Assembly (NCBI RefSeq): GCF_964340395.1
Contig: NC_135559.1
Location: forward strand, 12,589,759-12,653,758
Reading direction: 5' to 3'
DNA length: 64,000 nucleotides
DNA from: Glandiceps talaboti
Lineage: Eukaryota > Hemichordata > Enteropneusta > Spengelidae
The notes beneath the pieces are model-generated. The model had not been told where the DNA came from, did not search any database, and saw only the letters and a program-made list of their open reading frames with translations. Below are positions 1 to 14,194 of this stretch, one piece after another (position 1 is the first letter of the stretch; each line of letters opens with the position of its first letter). The translations under genes were made by a program, and so were the position numbers.

Positions 1-972
1 ACCACACCCCAGATTATATATTGTGATATGGTTGTATGGTTGATAGGTATAGGTAACTGTACAGTAGCAAAGTGCAACTATTAAATGAAACAGGGGCCAT
101 TGTAATGTAGTGGATCTAAAAGTAAAATCAATCACTCATCAAGTCTTATGTCCAGCTGACAAAGTATGTATAGAGTAGATACTTCGTCATGGCTTTTATA
201 ACACAAATATACTGCTTTAATATCTTTTATATGTGTATATAAATTTCAACAAACACTCATATTGTTCATTAAATTTGAACTGCATGAACCAAATTTTGAA
301 CAACGCAAGACTTAAATCTTCCTGCGTAAGAATTCACCACCCGAAATTGGTGGAATATCGTAAACTGATCTATACCTCTCACATTCATTGATGGAATAGT
401 TGTAACTAAGTAAAATGTATTACATAGATTACCAGTGATTTCCAATCTGATTGAAATCTGATGTGGTGAGTAGGGCTTATACCACTGAAAGATTTTATCC
501 TATGGATTTATTGTGCATGTCTATGCCCACAGGATGTAATTCTAACTCACTTAATACGGAATAATTAACAACCAAGCTGAGAATTAAATAATCCAAAATC
601 ATATTTAAAAATGTACATATTGAAGAAAAACCTGGATAACACTGGGATCAAAAAAATATCTTCGTTAATCAAGTTTCACTTTAATGTCAACTCTGTTGCA
701 TAGTTAATTCTAGGCAAATACTGATGGATGATTTTGAAAACTTAAACAGTTCAAATGTCAGCAGTGAGAAAGTTTGCTCTTCAATCTCCATTTTACACAT
801 AATTGCCCAGAAAAGGAATTCACAAGGCAACTATGAAAGCCTGGAGTACACATGTAGGTGGACAGGTGATATTGTTCAGTCAGTAAAGATCATTATAAAA
901 TGTCTATTAAGTGCCTTGTCAAATTTATTATTAGAGCCTGGAATCAGAAAACATACAATGAATTCTCAACAG
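1..972. other. No recognisable feature
   Basis: AT-rich sequence. The only open frame of note, 84 codons at 724-978, has no recognisable domain and no support as a gene. Confidence 0.5.
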
Positions 973-1137
973 AGGTGAAATCCTATGTACGTTTACCAAT
1001 CATGTATTTAAGGAGAATTTAGGGGTGAAATCCTACAATGTACAATGTATGTACATTTACCAATCATGTATTTAAGGAGAATTTAGGGGTGAAATCCTAT
1101 GTACATTTACCAATCATGTATTTAAGGAGAATCTAGG
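973..1137 (+). repeat. Three-copy tandem repeat
   Basis: Unit gaggtgaaatcctatgtac + atttaccaatcatgtattta + aggagaattta, about 50-60 bp, three copies. Confidence 0.9.
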
Positions 1138-1499
1138 AGCTTTACAAGTCCTGTTTACAAAGTTTATAAATTTCCAGTGGGACATTCTTAAACTCTGTTT
1201 ATTTATTTGACTTTTTGTGACCTTTTCTGAATGAACAATTTCAATGTAGAAAGATTCACAATCTCACCGTCCCACTTGGGGGATTTCTTATAGAATAGAG
1301 GTGAGTGACACCATAATTCAGCAAACACCACAGGGCATACTATTGTACATGCTTTAAAAGTTTCTTTTGTACTGACAACAATCAAATCTATTGGTTTATA
1401 GGTTATATGAGACCAGATAGTGTTCATATTGATGAACTGGAGTTTGTTATTCCTTAGTGGAAGGGGAAAATGCGCACATTCAGTGCTTACCATTAATTT

Positions 1500-1800
1500 G
1501 TGAATATGAATGACCTAATTTACATACTACATCAAGTATTGCATTATTTGGCCTGACTATAACATTTAATTGTACCTACTGTGAAATATGGATATTAATT
1601 ACCTAATTTACATACTGCATAGCATTATTTGTCCTGACTATATGACAGTAAATTGTATCTTTTGTGAAATTTTAAATATGAATATTCAATTATCTAATTT
1701 GCATACTACAGCAAACATTACATTATTTGTCTTGACGGTATAACAGTAAATTGTACCTACTGTTAAATATGAATATTAATGACCTAATTTGCATATGACA
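1500..1800 (+). repeat. About 85-95 bp degenerate tandem repeat
   Basis: Three to four copies of a unit with gacctaatttacatactaca, gcattatttg(t/g)cctgac and taaattgtacctactgt. Confidence 0.85.
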
Positions 1801-2230
1801 AATAAAGGAAGGATATTCAACCAATAAAGTGAATCAAAAGTTCTTTGTATTAAAGTATGTGAATATGGTTTAGTCAACACAATATATAGAGAAAGAGTTT
1901 AACAAATTAACACACCTTTTCTTTTCCAAGGTTCTCGGAATTAAAAATATTTGATGAATTTTCACATCATGAAATCTATCCCAAGGTGAAATTTCTCATT
2001 GTACACATGATAATCATTATATACAGACAATTTTATCAGACATTACTGAAACAACTAAAGTTGGGCCCTTCCGCCGTATAACCTCAGTCCGCAAAATCTA
2101 TACCCATGTACATGGTATGTTTATATTGAACGGTGAACCATGGTCTCTTTCAGTCCTGCTTGCAAACGGAGTATGGAACTCGATTCTGACAATGTCCCTA
2201 AAAAGAGAAAGCAGAGAATCATAGTCAGAA

Positions 2231-2722
2231 CTTAGCTGCAATAATTGTAGCGTTTGATGTGATTTTGAGGGCTTTTTCATCTGATTTTGTGCCTTTTTTC
2301 GTTCCAACGTTTAACCCGAATCAAACGCTACAATTCCTCTAATGCAAATGCAAATAGACGAGACCACATTGAAAACGTGAGCGAGGGGGTCAACGTACTA
2401 CCCGTTTCAAACTGCTGCATGCCTTGCTACATTTGCCGATTTTGACGGAATTGGGGTACCTCTGAACACTTTTTTGGTCTTGAAGGCTCTATAATTAATG
2501 TTGGCGTTAGGAAATGTCCGATATTTTGCCAGGTAAGGCGTAATTTAGCAGAAAATTCCGCCCAACTTTGCGATTCAGATCTGAATCACTTCCGTCTATT
2601 TGCATTTGCATTAGAGGAATTGTAGCGTTTGATTCGGGTTAAACGTCGGAATGAAAAAATGCACAAAAACAGACGAAAAAGCCCTCAAAATCACATCAAA
2701 CGTTACAATTATTGCAGCTAAG
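2231..2722. mobile_element. 492 bp inverted-repeat DNA element with 6 bp target duplication
   Basis: Terminal inverted repeats of about 130 bp start cttagctgcaataattgt and end with its complement acaattattgcagctaag. The flanks carry a direct TCAGAA duplication (2225-2230 and 2723-2728). Each arm also holds a nested inverted pair (ttgtagcgtttga / tcaaacgctacaa). No transposase; a non-autonomous element. Confidence 0.88.
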
Positions 2723-2728
2723 TCAGAA

Positions 2729-3665
2729 CTAAGAATCAACTTACTCCAGCTGCAAGGACAAGCCTGTTATGTATTAGCAAGTATAATACAATATGTATAC
2801 ATATATAACAATATTATGTTTTGAAATGTATAGTTACAATTTTATTGTTACTGTCTGTGTAAGAATGTACACTATTGTAGAGACACAGACTTTTCCAATG
2901 AGCTCTATTAATATAAAGCTCTCAGAGCCCTTGACCTTTGACCCTAGGTATTGTACCTTTCTATTTCTGAGTTAGAATTAAATGAAAGCCAAATTGAATG
3001 TAAATGAACCTTATTGTTGAGCTGCCTTGGGTACACATACACTGAGTGAAAAGAGTGTCATGGGAGAACATCTGAGTTGCCCTATTATAAAACCACAGAG
3101 TTGAAGTATTGGAAGGCTTTACATGTTATGAGCCAGTATAAAGGTTTTGGAACCCTGTAAGAGAAGGGTAAATAGGGTAAATGTAAAATGAACTTCATTC
3201 TAAATTGTACATTAATTTTGGTGGGGCTGGTAAAATTCCTTTGGGAATGCAGTTAGATTTTACCTATATTTGATGACTGTCCTTGAAAACAAACCTGTGT
3301 GTGATTTAAGAAGAAGAAGATACATACAGTGTGTTTCTGAAAAGTCCTTGTAAGTTGTAGAATTCTAATGTATTCCAATAAAGTTTGAGAAGTGTGAGAT
3401 GATTTCAAATATGATCCTTGAAACTCCATGAAAAATCTATCAAGAAAAGACAGTGTGAGCAGTTTGCCAGGTTATATTGTGAAGTATTGTTTTGTTCAAA
3501 TGGAGATATAAAGATGTACACACATACACTTACCCTTACCCTTACCGTTACATAGTCCCATGCCAGTATTAAAGTTTGTTACAGTCTTTATAATGGGAAG
3601 ATTACAATGTCAGAATTGAAAAATAGGGTGTAAAAAACATGTTATGTAAAAGGACTGGTGTAATA
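2729..3665. other. No recognisable gene
   Basis: AT-rich sequence with short simple tracts only; no supported exon. Confidence 0.5.
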
Positions 3666-4071
3666 TAGCTAAAATGGTGTAGGCTTGGTGTTTCACTCAA
3701 AGGACATTACATTTTTGACACAAAGATAGACACATTTCAACTTGAGATAAACAGTAGGAGAGACACAACAAACACAGCAGGATCCTTTACCCAATCACAG
3801 TGAACAGTGATAAACATTGCTATTCTTTCACAGTGCAGAAGAAACAGGCTTCTGCTGAAAACATTACCCATGGACTTGATGTTTTTAATGGCTTCAATTG
3901 TTTATTTTCCAACTGATAATCAACATACCAACTTGACTACTTCTACATCCCCACTGTGTACGGCACCTATGTAATTGTTTCTTTTGCATTAGAAGTTGTC
4001 TGAGGGTGTGTATTAATAAATGTCATGTCACGTGAGTGAAACACCAAGCCTACATCATTTTTAGCTGTAAA
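3666..4071. mobile_element. About 400 bp inverted-repeat element
   Basis: Left end agctaaaatggtgtaggctt + ggtgtttcact is inverted at the right end as agtgaaacaccaagcctaca + tcatttttagct. The interior is not coding. A non-autonomous DNA transposon is likely. Confidence 0.75.
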
Positions 4072-5044
4072 GTAACTCACATTTTACAACTTTGTGTTTT
4101 CTTTCCATTGTCAGTATACATGTATGTCTTTTTTTCTACTTTAGGTGAAATAAAATACTGGTGAACGATAAAAAAAATATCCATTTTCCAAATTGACATA
4201 TTATACAGTTGGCCTAATTTGACATTTTTTGCCCCAAGCAGTTTTTGAAAAACAAGTAAAATGAAATTGTAATGTGACAATAGGGAAAAGGATGTGAGAC
4301 TGTACTGATTGTATCCAATACGGCTTGTCATTTACTTAAAAAGCTTATCGGTACATGTGTGCTTACATTTTGACAAATTGTCGCAGTTCTGTTGATGTTT
4401 TACGTAATGAATCATAGTTTACATCATATCCAGCTAATTTATAGGGCGTGCTTGATAGTTCTACATGATACGTTTGATCTAGTCTACGCTGTATTGACCA
4501 TTTAGTTTGTCCATTTCAAATATCTAGGCTATATTATAAATATCGATAAAGAGTATATTGTTCGAAACGTCCATTCGCATAATTAATTTTAGGGCCTGCC
4601 TTCACAAATCACCACTTCCAATATGCGATTTTGACTTATCGTAAGCTTCAATGAATTTATATCTTTGATCACTGCTATACCGTGACCATATTTTTACGAT
4701 AGTTTATAAAATTCACATCGACAAATCAGTAGCTCTTAATCGATGAGATGTTCAGTGTGTTGGAGTACGTGCAGATGACGTTCATAAAAAACCTAATACC
4801 ATTGAATTACAGTAACTATGGCATAACAGAATTATGAGTGATGTACAAGAGACAGATGGGTCATAAATAGATTGACATATTCATTAGGTGACAAGCTGAC
4901 ACACTACAGTCATTTTACAGGACCAAAATATATATTGTATTAATAGAAAAATAAAATTATATCAAAAGGACATCACAGGTCAGTTTACAAATAATTGTCT
5001 GTAATTTTTGCTTGAGTGATCAATATATTGATTAATTAATAAAG

Positions 5045-5061
5045 TGCCCCCCCCCCCCCCC
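5045..5061 (+). repeat. Poly-C tract
   Basis: A run of about 17 C bases. Confidence 0.9.
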
Positions 5062-5184
5062 TCATGAAATGTAGAACACCACTTCTGGAAATAGAGGTAT
5101 TTAAATAAATATAAATAATCTTTTATGTATACTGGATAGTTCTTTAAGTATACATGTATAAACACTTATCTCCTAAGAAGTCCA

Positions 5185-5385
5185 GAGGCCATCCCTCATG
5201 GTTTCAGTGTTAATGCAGGAGGAAACCGGAGTACCCGTGGAAAACATGCGTTGTTCGGTAGAGTCAAACTGAAAGACACTCTTCTTACTTACAGCATGGT
5301 AAATTTAATTAAACCCTGAACTGGTTCGAACCCCAGTCACAATAGTAAGAAGCAAATGGTTTAACCACTCGGCCACCGACAACTT
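5185..5385 (-). mobile_element. tRNA-derived SINE
   Basis: Read on the minus strand it begins gtcggtggccgagtggtta (A-box-like), has ggttcgaacc at 5323-5332 (B box), then a body with ctgtaagtaagaagagtgtc and ggtactccggtttcctcc. The body matches the SINE at 50529-50660. It is not a functional tRNA: there is no cloverleaf beyond the boxes. Confidence 0.8.
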
Positions 5386-6049
5386 TTTGAATTGAATTGA
5401 ATTGTTTATTCACCAGATACAATTTAACAGAAGAACATTTTTATAACTTTGGGTTCTGGAGTCTTTTCATGATTTTTTTATAATTTATTTTAAAGCATGT
5501 CTAGTCGTTAACTCTCATGTCCATGATTTATATTTTAAAAAATTGAAAAAATAATGATAAAAAACAACTTCTTTTCCCCCTTTCTCTATATTGTGAATCC
5601 CTTAAGCTTGTCTATTTGTCCATTTCATGTATAATATATAGTTTGATGTACTGCATCGATAAATTGCTAGAATAGAATTAAATTCACTGACAGTTTTATA
5701 CAAGTAAAATAGCCTTTTCAGTACATGTATTGTTGAACTGAAATGCCACTGCAGTCCTAATCAAACAGATGTGAAAAAAGACAGTATTCATGTATAGTGC
5801 CCTTAGAGTACACACGGTAGAGTAGTACTATAGGTTTTTTTTTGTCCCCTTAGGGTACAGGATGGTAGAGTATTGTAGTTATTATTCTATGATACAGTGG
5901 AATGCACGCACACCCTATTAGGTTTAGATACCACAAGTTTCTTGAAATTTGGATGAATTGGTGTGATCTATGGCAAGACTTTAATTAAAAACAGGTAAAA
6001 AAAATATTCCAAATTTCTTGAAACTATTTAGAGATTTTCTGTTTTGTTT

Positions 6050-6090
6050 TTATGAATGAATGAATAAATGAATGAACGAATGAATGAAAT
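6050..6090 (+). repeat. (TGAA)n microsatellite
   Basis: Imperfect gaatgaat repeat, about ten units, followed by ttcaccagata, a string also seen near 5412. Confidence 0.85.
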
Positions 6091-7366
6091 ATACTTCACC
6101 AGATAACAAAAATAAGCTAAACTTTCAGTGAAACATACATATGATACAAATATATATAAAATGAATACAAAAGAAATATACAATTGATAAAGAGAGACTT
6201 AATTAAATTTAATTGTGTTGATTATTAATATTATCACATATTTATTAAAAATGTAATTAAATAATGTGGACGTTTAGGTAGCAGAATAAATCTGTTTGAA
6301 AATTGTCTATTAAGTAGACCTTGCCCTGATTCAAACAAAGTGAGTCATGTTTGGGGGCTGTACAGTGTTATAATATTCAACATGTGGTCGTCTGTTGAAA
6401 AGTAATAAATTGTATGTACGGTATGCTCTGATAAATTGCACTCAAAGGTTGTAAATATACATCAAGTTACAAAATGCAATCACAGGATGTGAAGAGTTTG
6501 AGGTAGAATTTATGGACAAATGTTGATTTATTACGGTATAATAATGACTTTATTCGTCATGTAAAACATGAAATTTGGGATTTAATTCATCTGTTCGACA
6601 GCTTTTGTATTTATATTTGTATATTTAAAATTGTTAGCATATTGTCTACCCACAGAGATTAAAATATACACACCCAGTGATGTATGTCATGTCAGGTCAA
6701 CTGGTAGGTTTATTTACATAAATACACTATCTGGTATATTTTGATCTATTGGCAAGGTCAAAGGTCACATTTGCATTCACCTGGTTGTCTTTATTTCTCA
6801 GAAAAGATAAACAAAGCGAAAGAACAAATATTTTATCTTTAAGGGGTCATTCAGAGGTCACATTTAGCTGTACCAGTGTTTGTTTGGTTGTTGTGTATTT
6901 CCAAAAACAGGTATCAAAGCGAAAGAACACATATGGCGACTTTCTTTTGACCAATTTTAGGACATCTTATTTTATGATTGTCATTATGTAAATGAATCAC
7001 ATGACCTCACCATTAACTTAAGAGAATTCTTTCCAGATGGTACGATGAACATACCTTGCAGCGTCAAACCTATATACCGAACATATTTTACTTCATTCAT
7101 ACACGTACATGTATATATAACCATAGTGACTATTTTATGTTTAGTTAAAACTTGAAAGTTGTCAGGATGGTGGGATTTTTGGTTTTTTGAGGGTTTTTTT
7201 TGCACTATCACCATGATTTATATGGTGTATAAGTACAATGGAATGCTTAATTAACACTGAGAATGCTTAACATTCTAAATTTATTCCATTACATTTGTAA
7301 TTTTTCAAAATTTGAGAGTAATTTCTCACTTTTCCATCATGTATCATAAAAAGACATTTCCTTTTG

Positions 7367-7465
7367 CATATCATTTGCATGCAGGTATGCAATAATGTTG
7401 TTGTATTGCACTGCAGTGCAATACACTGGTACAAGTGCATGTAATCGCTGGTACATATGTAATAA
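7367..7465 (-). repeat. Dispersed repeat D, copy 1
   Basis: The reverse complement matches 9220-9335: ttacatatgtaccag, then gcatacctgcatgcaaatga. It contains a perfect ttgcactgcagtgcaa palindrome. Confidence 0.8.
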
Positions 7466-8039
7466 TTAATATATTCTACTCTAACAATAATCATTAATAT
7501 TAAATCATCACTGAGTCCAGGTATTATAAGTGTCAAAGAGGAATTACATATCACATTTTAATAAGCAGACTAAGTGACTGTTTTGGTGACATAGTTTTAA
7601 AATGCTCAATTATTGTTGTTGACATCGCCAGGGATTACAGAGAAATGAAATTTTAACATGAAGGTGACTTCAAGACAAAAATCAAAATATAATATTATTA
7701 AAATGAGCTTTATGTAAATATGTACTTAGATATAGAATTACTTAATTATGAAGATGGATAATATTACTTTATTATTAAGCAAAAAATATGTCATGTTTTG
7801 TTATTTTATTGTTTTTTTGATGTCAACAAGTGTAAGGTAATACCTACTTACTTTCCTATGCATATTACTGGACTACAAAAAATGCTAAATTTTTATAAAA
7901 ATTATGCGACTTTTATTAATATAATACCTTTAAGTTACTGGGCCCTAAAACCTCATACAAACACTGGTGACTTCACAACAGCCTTCAATATTTCAAATGA
8001 GTTAATGATAGATTGTGGCAAAATTACAATATTTTGTTT

Positions 8040-8350
8040 AAAATAGTGTAAAATATCACAATGACAAAATAGTATACTGTGGAAAATATATTTGTAAAAT
8101 AACTGACATACTAACAATATTTTGATGAAAATAACTACAACACGATATTTTGTTTAAAATAATGGACAAAATAATATTTTGTTGAAAATATTTTTAAAAA
8201 ATAACTAACAATGTTGAAAATAACTGCAACGTGACAATATCTAAAAATAACTAACAATGTTGAAAATAACCAACACAATATTTTGTTTAAAATAATTGTC
8301 AAAATAATATTTTGTTGAAAATAGTGTAAAATAACTGACAATTTATTTGT
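8040..8350 (+). repeat. Degenerate AT-rich tandem repeat
   Basis: Repeated variants of aatattttgtt(t/g)aaaata and aaaataactaacaatgttg. Any open frame here is an artefact. Confidence 0.8.
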
Positions 8351-8535
8351 CCTCAGTGTATTTAAGTATTGCATATTTGTATTATGTCAAAAGAATATAT
8401 TAATTATTAATTTAAAGCAAACTCTCTGTCCCCTGGTGTAACAGGTAGCAATAATATTATAAAGGTCAATAACATTTTACGATCACACACTATAGCAATC
8501 AATTTTTCCAATACTGTGTACAGTTGACCATACAT

Positions 8536-8905
8536 TACAACTGCTGACATCAGACCGTGGACGAACAGAACCTGTTACAAACAGGGAGAGTAAACTGCTA
8601 AATTAGATTAATAACACTTTGCACATCATGTTGGAAATAGAGACTTGTATTATGTTCTATTATTTGATAAGAACAGTTTTATGGCCACTTTACATAGTAG
8701 TTCATGTTCACAAACAAATGTCCAGTTCCACTAGCATTTTATGTACACATGAACAGGCCATAAAACTGATCTTATCAAACCATGGTGTGATACAAGTCTC
8801 TACGGTTCCAGCATGTTGAGCCAGTAGTTATTAATCCAATTCATTTGTTTACTTCCTTGTTTGTAACAGGTTCTGTTTGTCCATGGTCTGATGTCGGCAG
8901 TTGTA
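8536..8905. mobile_element. 370 bp imperfect palindrome (hairpin element)
   Basis: Left end tacaactgctgacatcagac is inverted at the right end as gtctgatgtcggcagttgta. Inner segments (agagacttgtatta, tttgataagaacagtttta and their complements) also pair, so nearly the whole 370 bp folds back around 8720. Confidence 0.85.
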
Positions 8906-9219
8906 TTAACGACGACACTACCAATGCACCAGACGTATTTTGTTTGAATTTGTACATCATCATTTTGAAATACGAAACACCGAAATAGGTCATTTTTTGG
9001 ACACTGTTTTGTGATATTAGCATGATGGTTTTTTCAGAAACTAATAGAAGAAACCTCTTTTTGTGTGATGGTAAAAAGAAACATTAACAAATAAAATTTC
9101 CTAATATAAGAGTCAGGCACATGTACATATGTACTGATTTTTCTCTGTGTCAAACATACAGAATTGGAATTCTGAATTGTGTATCCACTTTTTTTTTAAA
9201 TCAAGGAGAAATAAATATC

Positions 9220-9335
9220 ATTACATATGTACCAGAGATTACTTGCACCGGTGCACACACATACTAGTGGTATTTGCACCGCAGTGCGATACTGAAAACA
9301 TTATGGCATACCTGCATGCAAATGATAGCCGTGGG
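9220..9335 (+). repeat. Dispersed repeat D, copy 2
   Basis: The inverted partner of 7367-7465, more diverged (tttgcaccgcagtgcgat in place of the perfect palindrome). Confidence 0.8.
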
Positions 9336-9349
9336 GATTTTTGACTCAA

Positions 9350-11340
9350 TAGCATCTGGGTTTTTTTTAAATTGTCAAATTGAGAATGGATGAATTTTTT
9401 GCTATTGTAAATGCAATGCACTAAAATACATTAAAGTGTCAACAAAGGTTATTTTTCCTAACCACATACCGGCTTTGTATTCATAGCACAACAGAATGCT
9501 ACATACTAATTTGAAATTGAGTGTGCTGTTTGAACCAATTTTAAATTTTGACCAATTAAGTTACATGGGGTGGGGTGGGTCTGAGGCCTAACTAAAAGAA
9601 TTTAGTTTTAATATGTTTTGCATAACTCAAAAACTGTAATGCACAGACACGCCATTCAAACACCCACATTATCAGATGCAACCTACCTTTTGAGACCACA
9701 TCGCCAATTTCTTCTAAATCATGTTTGCTCATAATATCGAAGAAAAGAAGTATACACAAGCACTATTTTTGGGCTCATGTAATGTTACTGAACGGCAGCC
9801 ATATTTGTAGCCAATTTTCTTTTAAAATAATGTCTCCATTTAGTCACATAGAAGTAAAGTATTTCAGGGGGTTTGTCTTCTATGAAGACTTGTTTATCCT
9901 ACATTGAACTATTGATCTCACCCCTAATAGAATTATGGTACAAATTTTTTGCAAAACTTCCACAATATGTCATTTTAAATATTTATTAGAAGTTAGATTA
10001 ATTAATTTGAAATGGAATAATTTTCAAAATTTAACTTGATCAACTATTCCTTTTCTTGTAGAGTTGTATATCTTGTCAAATTTACTGAATTTTTGAGTGA
10101 AAATCTTGGTATTCATTTAAAATACAGTAGCAGGTTTACCTAAAGTAGGTCCTTGCGTCTAATTTTAAATTCAACTTCAGCACAATATTTGAAATGTTTT
10201 AGTGCTCCAAGCTTAATTGATCTGATCCCCAAAATAGATTTCAATATCTCATTCTTTTTGTTTCGCTCGGGTAAAGTGTTTAAATGCAGTCTTTTATCAA
10301 CTGAAAATTATGCAATGCATTCAAAAGAAATAAAAACTGAAAATTAAAGCTGTTGATAACCGTACCTTGGAACGACATAAGAAAAAATATCTTAACACCG
10401 AAGGCATTTAATCAAATGTATGATTTCATTTTCCTCTTATTTCATGAAAAATTTTCGTACAAAAGATAATTTTTTGGATGAAATATGTAAACCTTTGCCC
10501 AGACTATGCTAAGAATATGTTGTTTAGCTTAAAGAACTACACTTTCGATGTGAAAGGGGCAATAAACGCTTCACACAGGATGTATTTGCGTAATGAAATT
10601 TCTTCAGTAAATCAAGTGGATTGAAAACACCAGGAAATAGAATCTCCTGAACACTGCAGTGCTATTGATCAAGTGTCTTTTACCTAACAGGTGGTCTGTT
10701 ACCATGGAAACCATCTGATGCACTTAACATTCTAGCGTGATAGTCTGTATATACATGTAGCTTGTCGGATTGCTAAGACACAGTATACATAAAGGTCTTT
10801 TGATGGCAGAAAAGTAATTTAGTATATTGAAAAGATTTGTTGGAACATTGTGTTGAAATCAAAGTGATAACAAAAACAGGCAACAATATGGTATTTCCTT
10901 TGACGGATTGTGTCTCATGTTTTGATGAATAATATAATATTCAATAATATTTTCATCTTTATATTACGTCAATCACTTTATTCAGAATATTGAAATCAGA
11001 ATGTATACCACTTTGTTGTACACTTGAAGTTACAATTTCAATCAACGTGATTGCGGAAAATTGAGAAATTTTAGTCTAAATCAAAAGTAGAAGGTTTCAG
11101 TTTTTACTCTCATATTTATGATATTGTCTGATTTTACACAAATGTATTTAAAATTCAGTTTTGCTTTTGTGCTTTAGCAGAGCTCAGTTCCCACTAAAAA
11201 TTGGTAATATTCATTATTCAATATTTATAGTTTTGTTTTTGTGTTTAGTGCTCAGTTCCCATTAAAATGTTGCTCAATAAATCAGAAAAAATCTGAATTA
11301 AATACGATAATGACAAAACCTCATCAAACCATTCCCTCTT
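9350..11340. other. No recognisable gene
   Basis: AT-rich sequence without supported exon, RNA gene or clear repeat. A second stretch near 11175-11275 shows a small direct repeat (gctcagttcccactaaaa / gctcagttcccattaaaa). Confidence 0.5.
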
Positions 11341-11359
11341 CTTCCCCATTCCCTTCTCT

Positions 11360-11731
11360 AACATACATACGTACATACTCATCCACCCACACACATGTAC
11401 GTACGCACACATGCATGCACACACACACACACATACACATACAAAGAGATAGATACACATACATAGATAGATAGATAGATAGATACATACATACATACAT
11501 ACATACATACATACATACACACACATACATACGTATGTATGTACATACATCATTCACATACATACGCACATACATATACATACATACATGCATGCATGCA
11601 TGCATGCATACATACATACACACACGTACATACGTACGTATGTATGTACATACATCATACACATACATACGCATATACATACATACATACATACATACAT
11701 ACATACATACATAGATACATACATATATAGA

Positions 11732-11765
<34 letters not shown>

Positions 11766-12352
11766 GATACATACATATATAGATACATACATACATACAT
11801 ACATACATACATACATAGATAGATACATACATAGATACATACATACATACATACATACATACATACATACATACATACATACATACATACATACATACAT
11901 ACGCACATACATACATACATACATACATACATACATACATACATACATACGCACATACATACATACATACATACATACGCACATACATACATACATACAT
12001 ACATACATACATACATACATACATACATACATACATACATACATACATACATACGCACATACATACATACATACATACATACATACATACGCACATACAT
12101 ACATACATACATACATACATACATACATACATACATACATACAGACATACATACGCACATACATACATACATACATACATACATACGCACATACATACAT
12201 ACATACATACATACATACATACATACATACATACATACATACATACATACATACATACATACATACGCACATACATACATACATACATACATACATACAT
12301 ACATACGCACATACATACATACATACATACATACATACATACATACATACAT

Positions 12353-12431
<79 letters not shown>

Positions 12432-12472
12432 CATACATACATACATACATACATACATACATACATACATAA
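11360..12472. repeat. 1.1 kb (CATA)n satellite with GCAC and CA interruptions
   Basis: Almost pure catacata with regular gcac interruptions about every 40-70 bp between 11900 and 12310, atagat and catgcatg blocks at the left, and (CA)n near 12370-12430. Long open frames here (Met-Tyr-Val-Cys repeats) are artefacts. Confidence 0.97.
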
Positions 12473-12932
12473 GAACATTATCTATACAAATGTAGATACA
12501 CATATCCATACAAACATTAATCTTAAGCTTCTTCCTACACATACAGAAAAACCTAAACTTTAATGTTTACTGTAACAGATTATTAAAGATATATAAAAGA
12601 TAATTTGTCATAATTGACTTTTTCTTAATTTTCTATATTCGACAACTCTTTTGAAAGCAAATAATTGTATTCAAAGATTGTAATGGTTAGAATAGATAAG
12701 TAGATAATGGGGGAAATGTACTGTGTCTGATATTCTTGTCATCATTTGAAAACATGTATTATGAGACAGGAATTGAATCTGAAATGAAACCCTAATTGAA
12801 TTGTTGCACAAAGGAAATAGTGCAGGTAACACGTCATATTTTGATAAGGTAGTTTTGAAAGGATGTCATTTTCTCTCTGTCTGGTCGGAAACTAAAATTT
12901 TGTTTTGTTAATTCTACTGGGATACTGAGATG

Positions 12933-13315
12933 TTATTTCACAATATTTTTCTTTGTTCAGCCAAGGAAAATATGAGTGACCTAAGGGGCCTTTGTCACTA
13001 TGAGTTGCTAGACAAGTAATGACAACCCCTTAGGTCACCTGTATTTTCCTGCTGAATGAAGAAAAATATTGGAGAACAACAAAATTATATCAGCACCAGT
13101 AATATCAAAGAAAAATTAGGGAAATTAATGGCAACGTTGAACGTTATGATGTGTAAAACTATTAAAAAGAGACATATTTCAAATACAGCAAAACCAGTGA
13201 TGTAGACACGCGTTGTTGTGAGAGATGCGCGTTGTCATGATGTTGAACGATGGGGGATATATATTCCATATTTTTTGTTCAACTTGGCTCATGCATGGTA
13301 TAATGCTATATATTG
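12933..13315 (+). mobile_element. Hairpin element family A, copy 1
   Basis: A roughly 145 bp palindromic head (caatatttttctttgttcag ... ctgaatgaagaaaaatattg, with gtgacctaagggg / ccccttaggtcac inside) is followed by a conserved tail (ccatattttttgttcaactt then ggctcatgcatggtata). Seven copies occur in the window. No protein. Confidence 0.8.
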
Positions 13316-14194
13316 ATACATTTGAAGTCTTGTGTTTTCCTGTGTAAAATCTTCACCTTGTTGAATTTTGGACAGCGAGCATTGCAAGTGAAGAAAATTT
13401 TATATTTGATATTTGAAATCTTTGGTTTTTCCATGTTGTGATTGTCACTCTTTGAATATTATGCAGTACCTTAAAAAGTCATAAAAGTCATTCCATTGCC
13501 ATGGTAATGCCAACATTTTCAAGTCATTTCAACTAAATTTTTGTTCCTGAAGTTTATATAAATATTGTTTCTTCGAAAAATTAAAAATGAAATATCGTGA
13601 TAATGCGGGTTTCTACAGTTTGCATCAGGTTTCATTATTTATATATGAATGAAGCTAGCCGAGTACATTACAGAATTCTCGACAATAAATACTGAAAATG
13701 GGTATTTATCACAAACCATTCATAATTTGTATCTAAAGAATACCTTATGTTAATATTAAAAAGCTACCTGTAGTAATAATGTGCATGTCAGTGGTGCTTC
13801 TAAAGTTAGTATTTGGGTGTGTTACTGAAAAACAAGGTATTTTAAGCTTATAATTTCATGTCACCCTTGAATTTTAGATATTTATGTCCACTCCTGGATA
13901 ACGTTTATAAGCGTATGAGTCATGATAAAGATAGCCTAAAATAGACCTGAGATGACACGACCAGCAAAAAATCACAAGTACCAGGTACTCATTCCAGTCT
14001 CATTATTATTCGTGAGTACAATAGGAGCTAAAAATAAAGTATGGAGGAAATGCAAATTTTGCATTTTGCATGTGAAATTATTGAAATCAAAAGTTAAATT
14101 TTTTTGATACTCGAAAATATATTTTTCATGGTCCAAAACTCATGCAATGTATTTATTACAAAATGAAATTTTTTTTCACAGAATCAAAACATTT

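Noticed and set aside
11360-12472. CRISPR-like regular repeat pattern
   Set aside because: A simple tetranucleotide repeat in animal DNA; no spacers or cas genes.
11324-12478. Open frame of 384 codons (Met-Tyr-Val-Cys repeats) and its companions on both strands
   Set aside because: A by-product of the CATA/TATG microsatellite, which is open in several frames at once.
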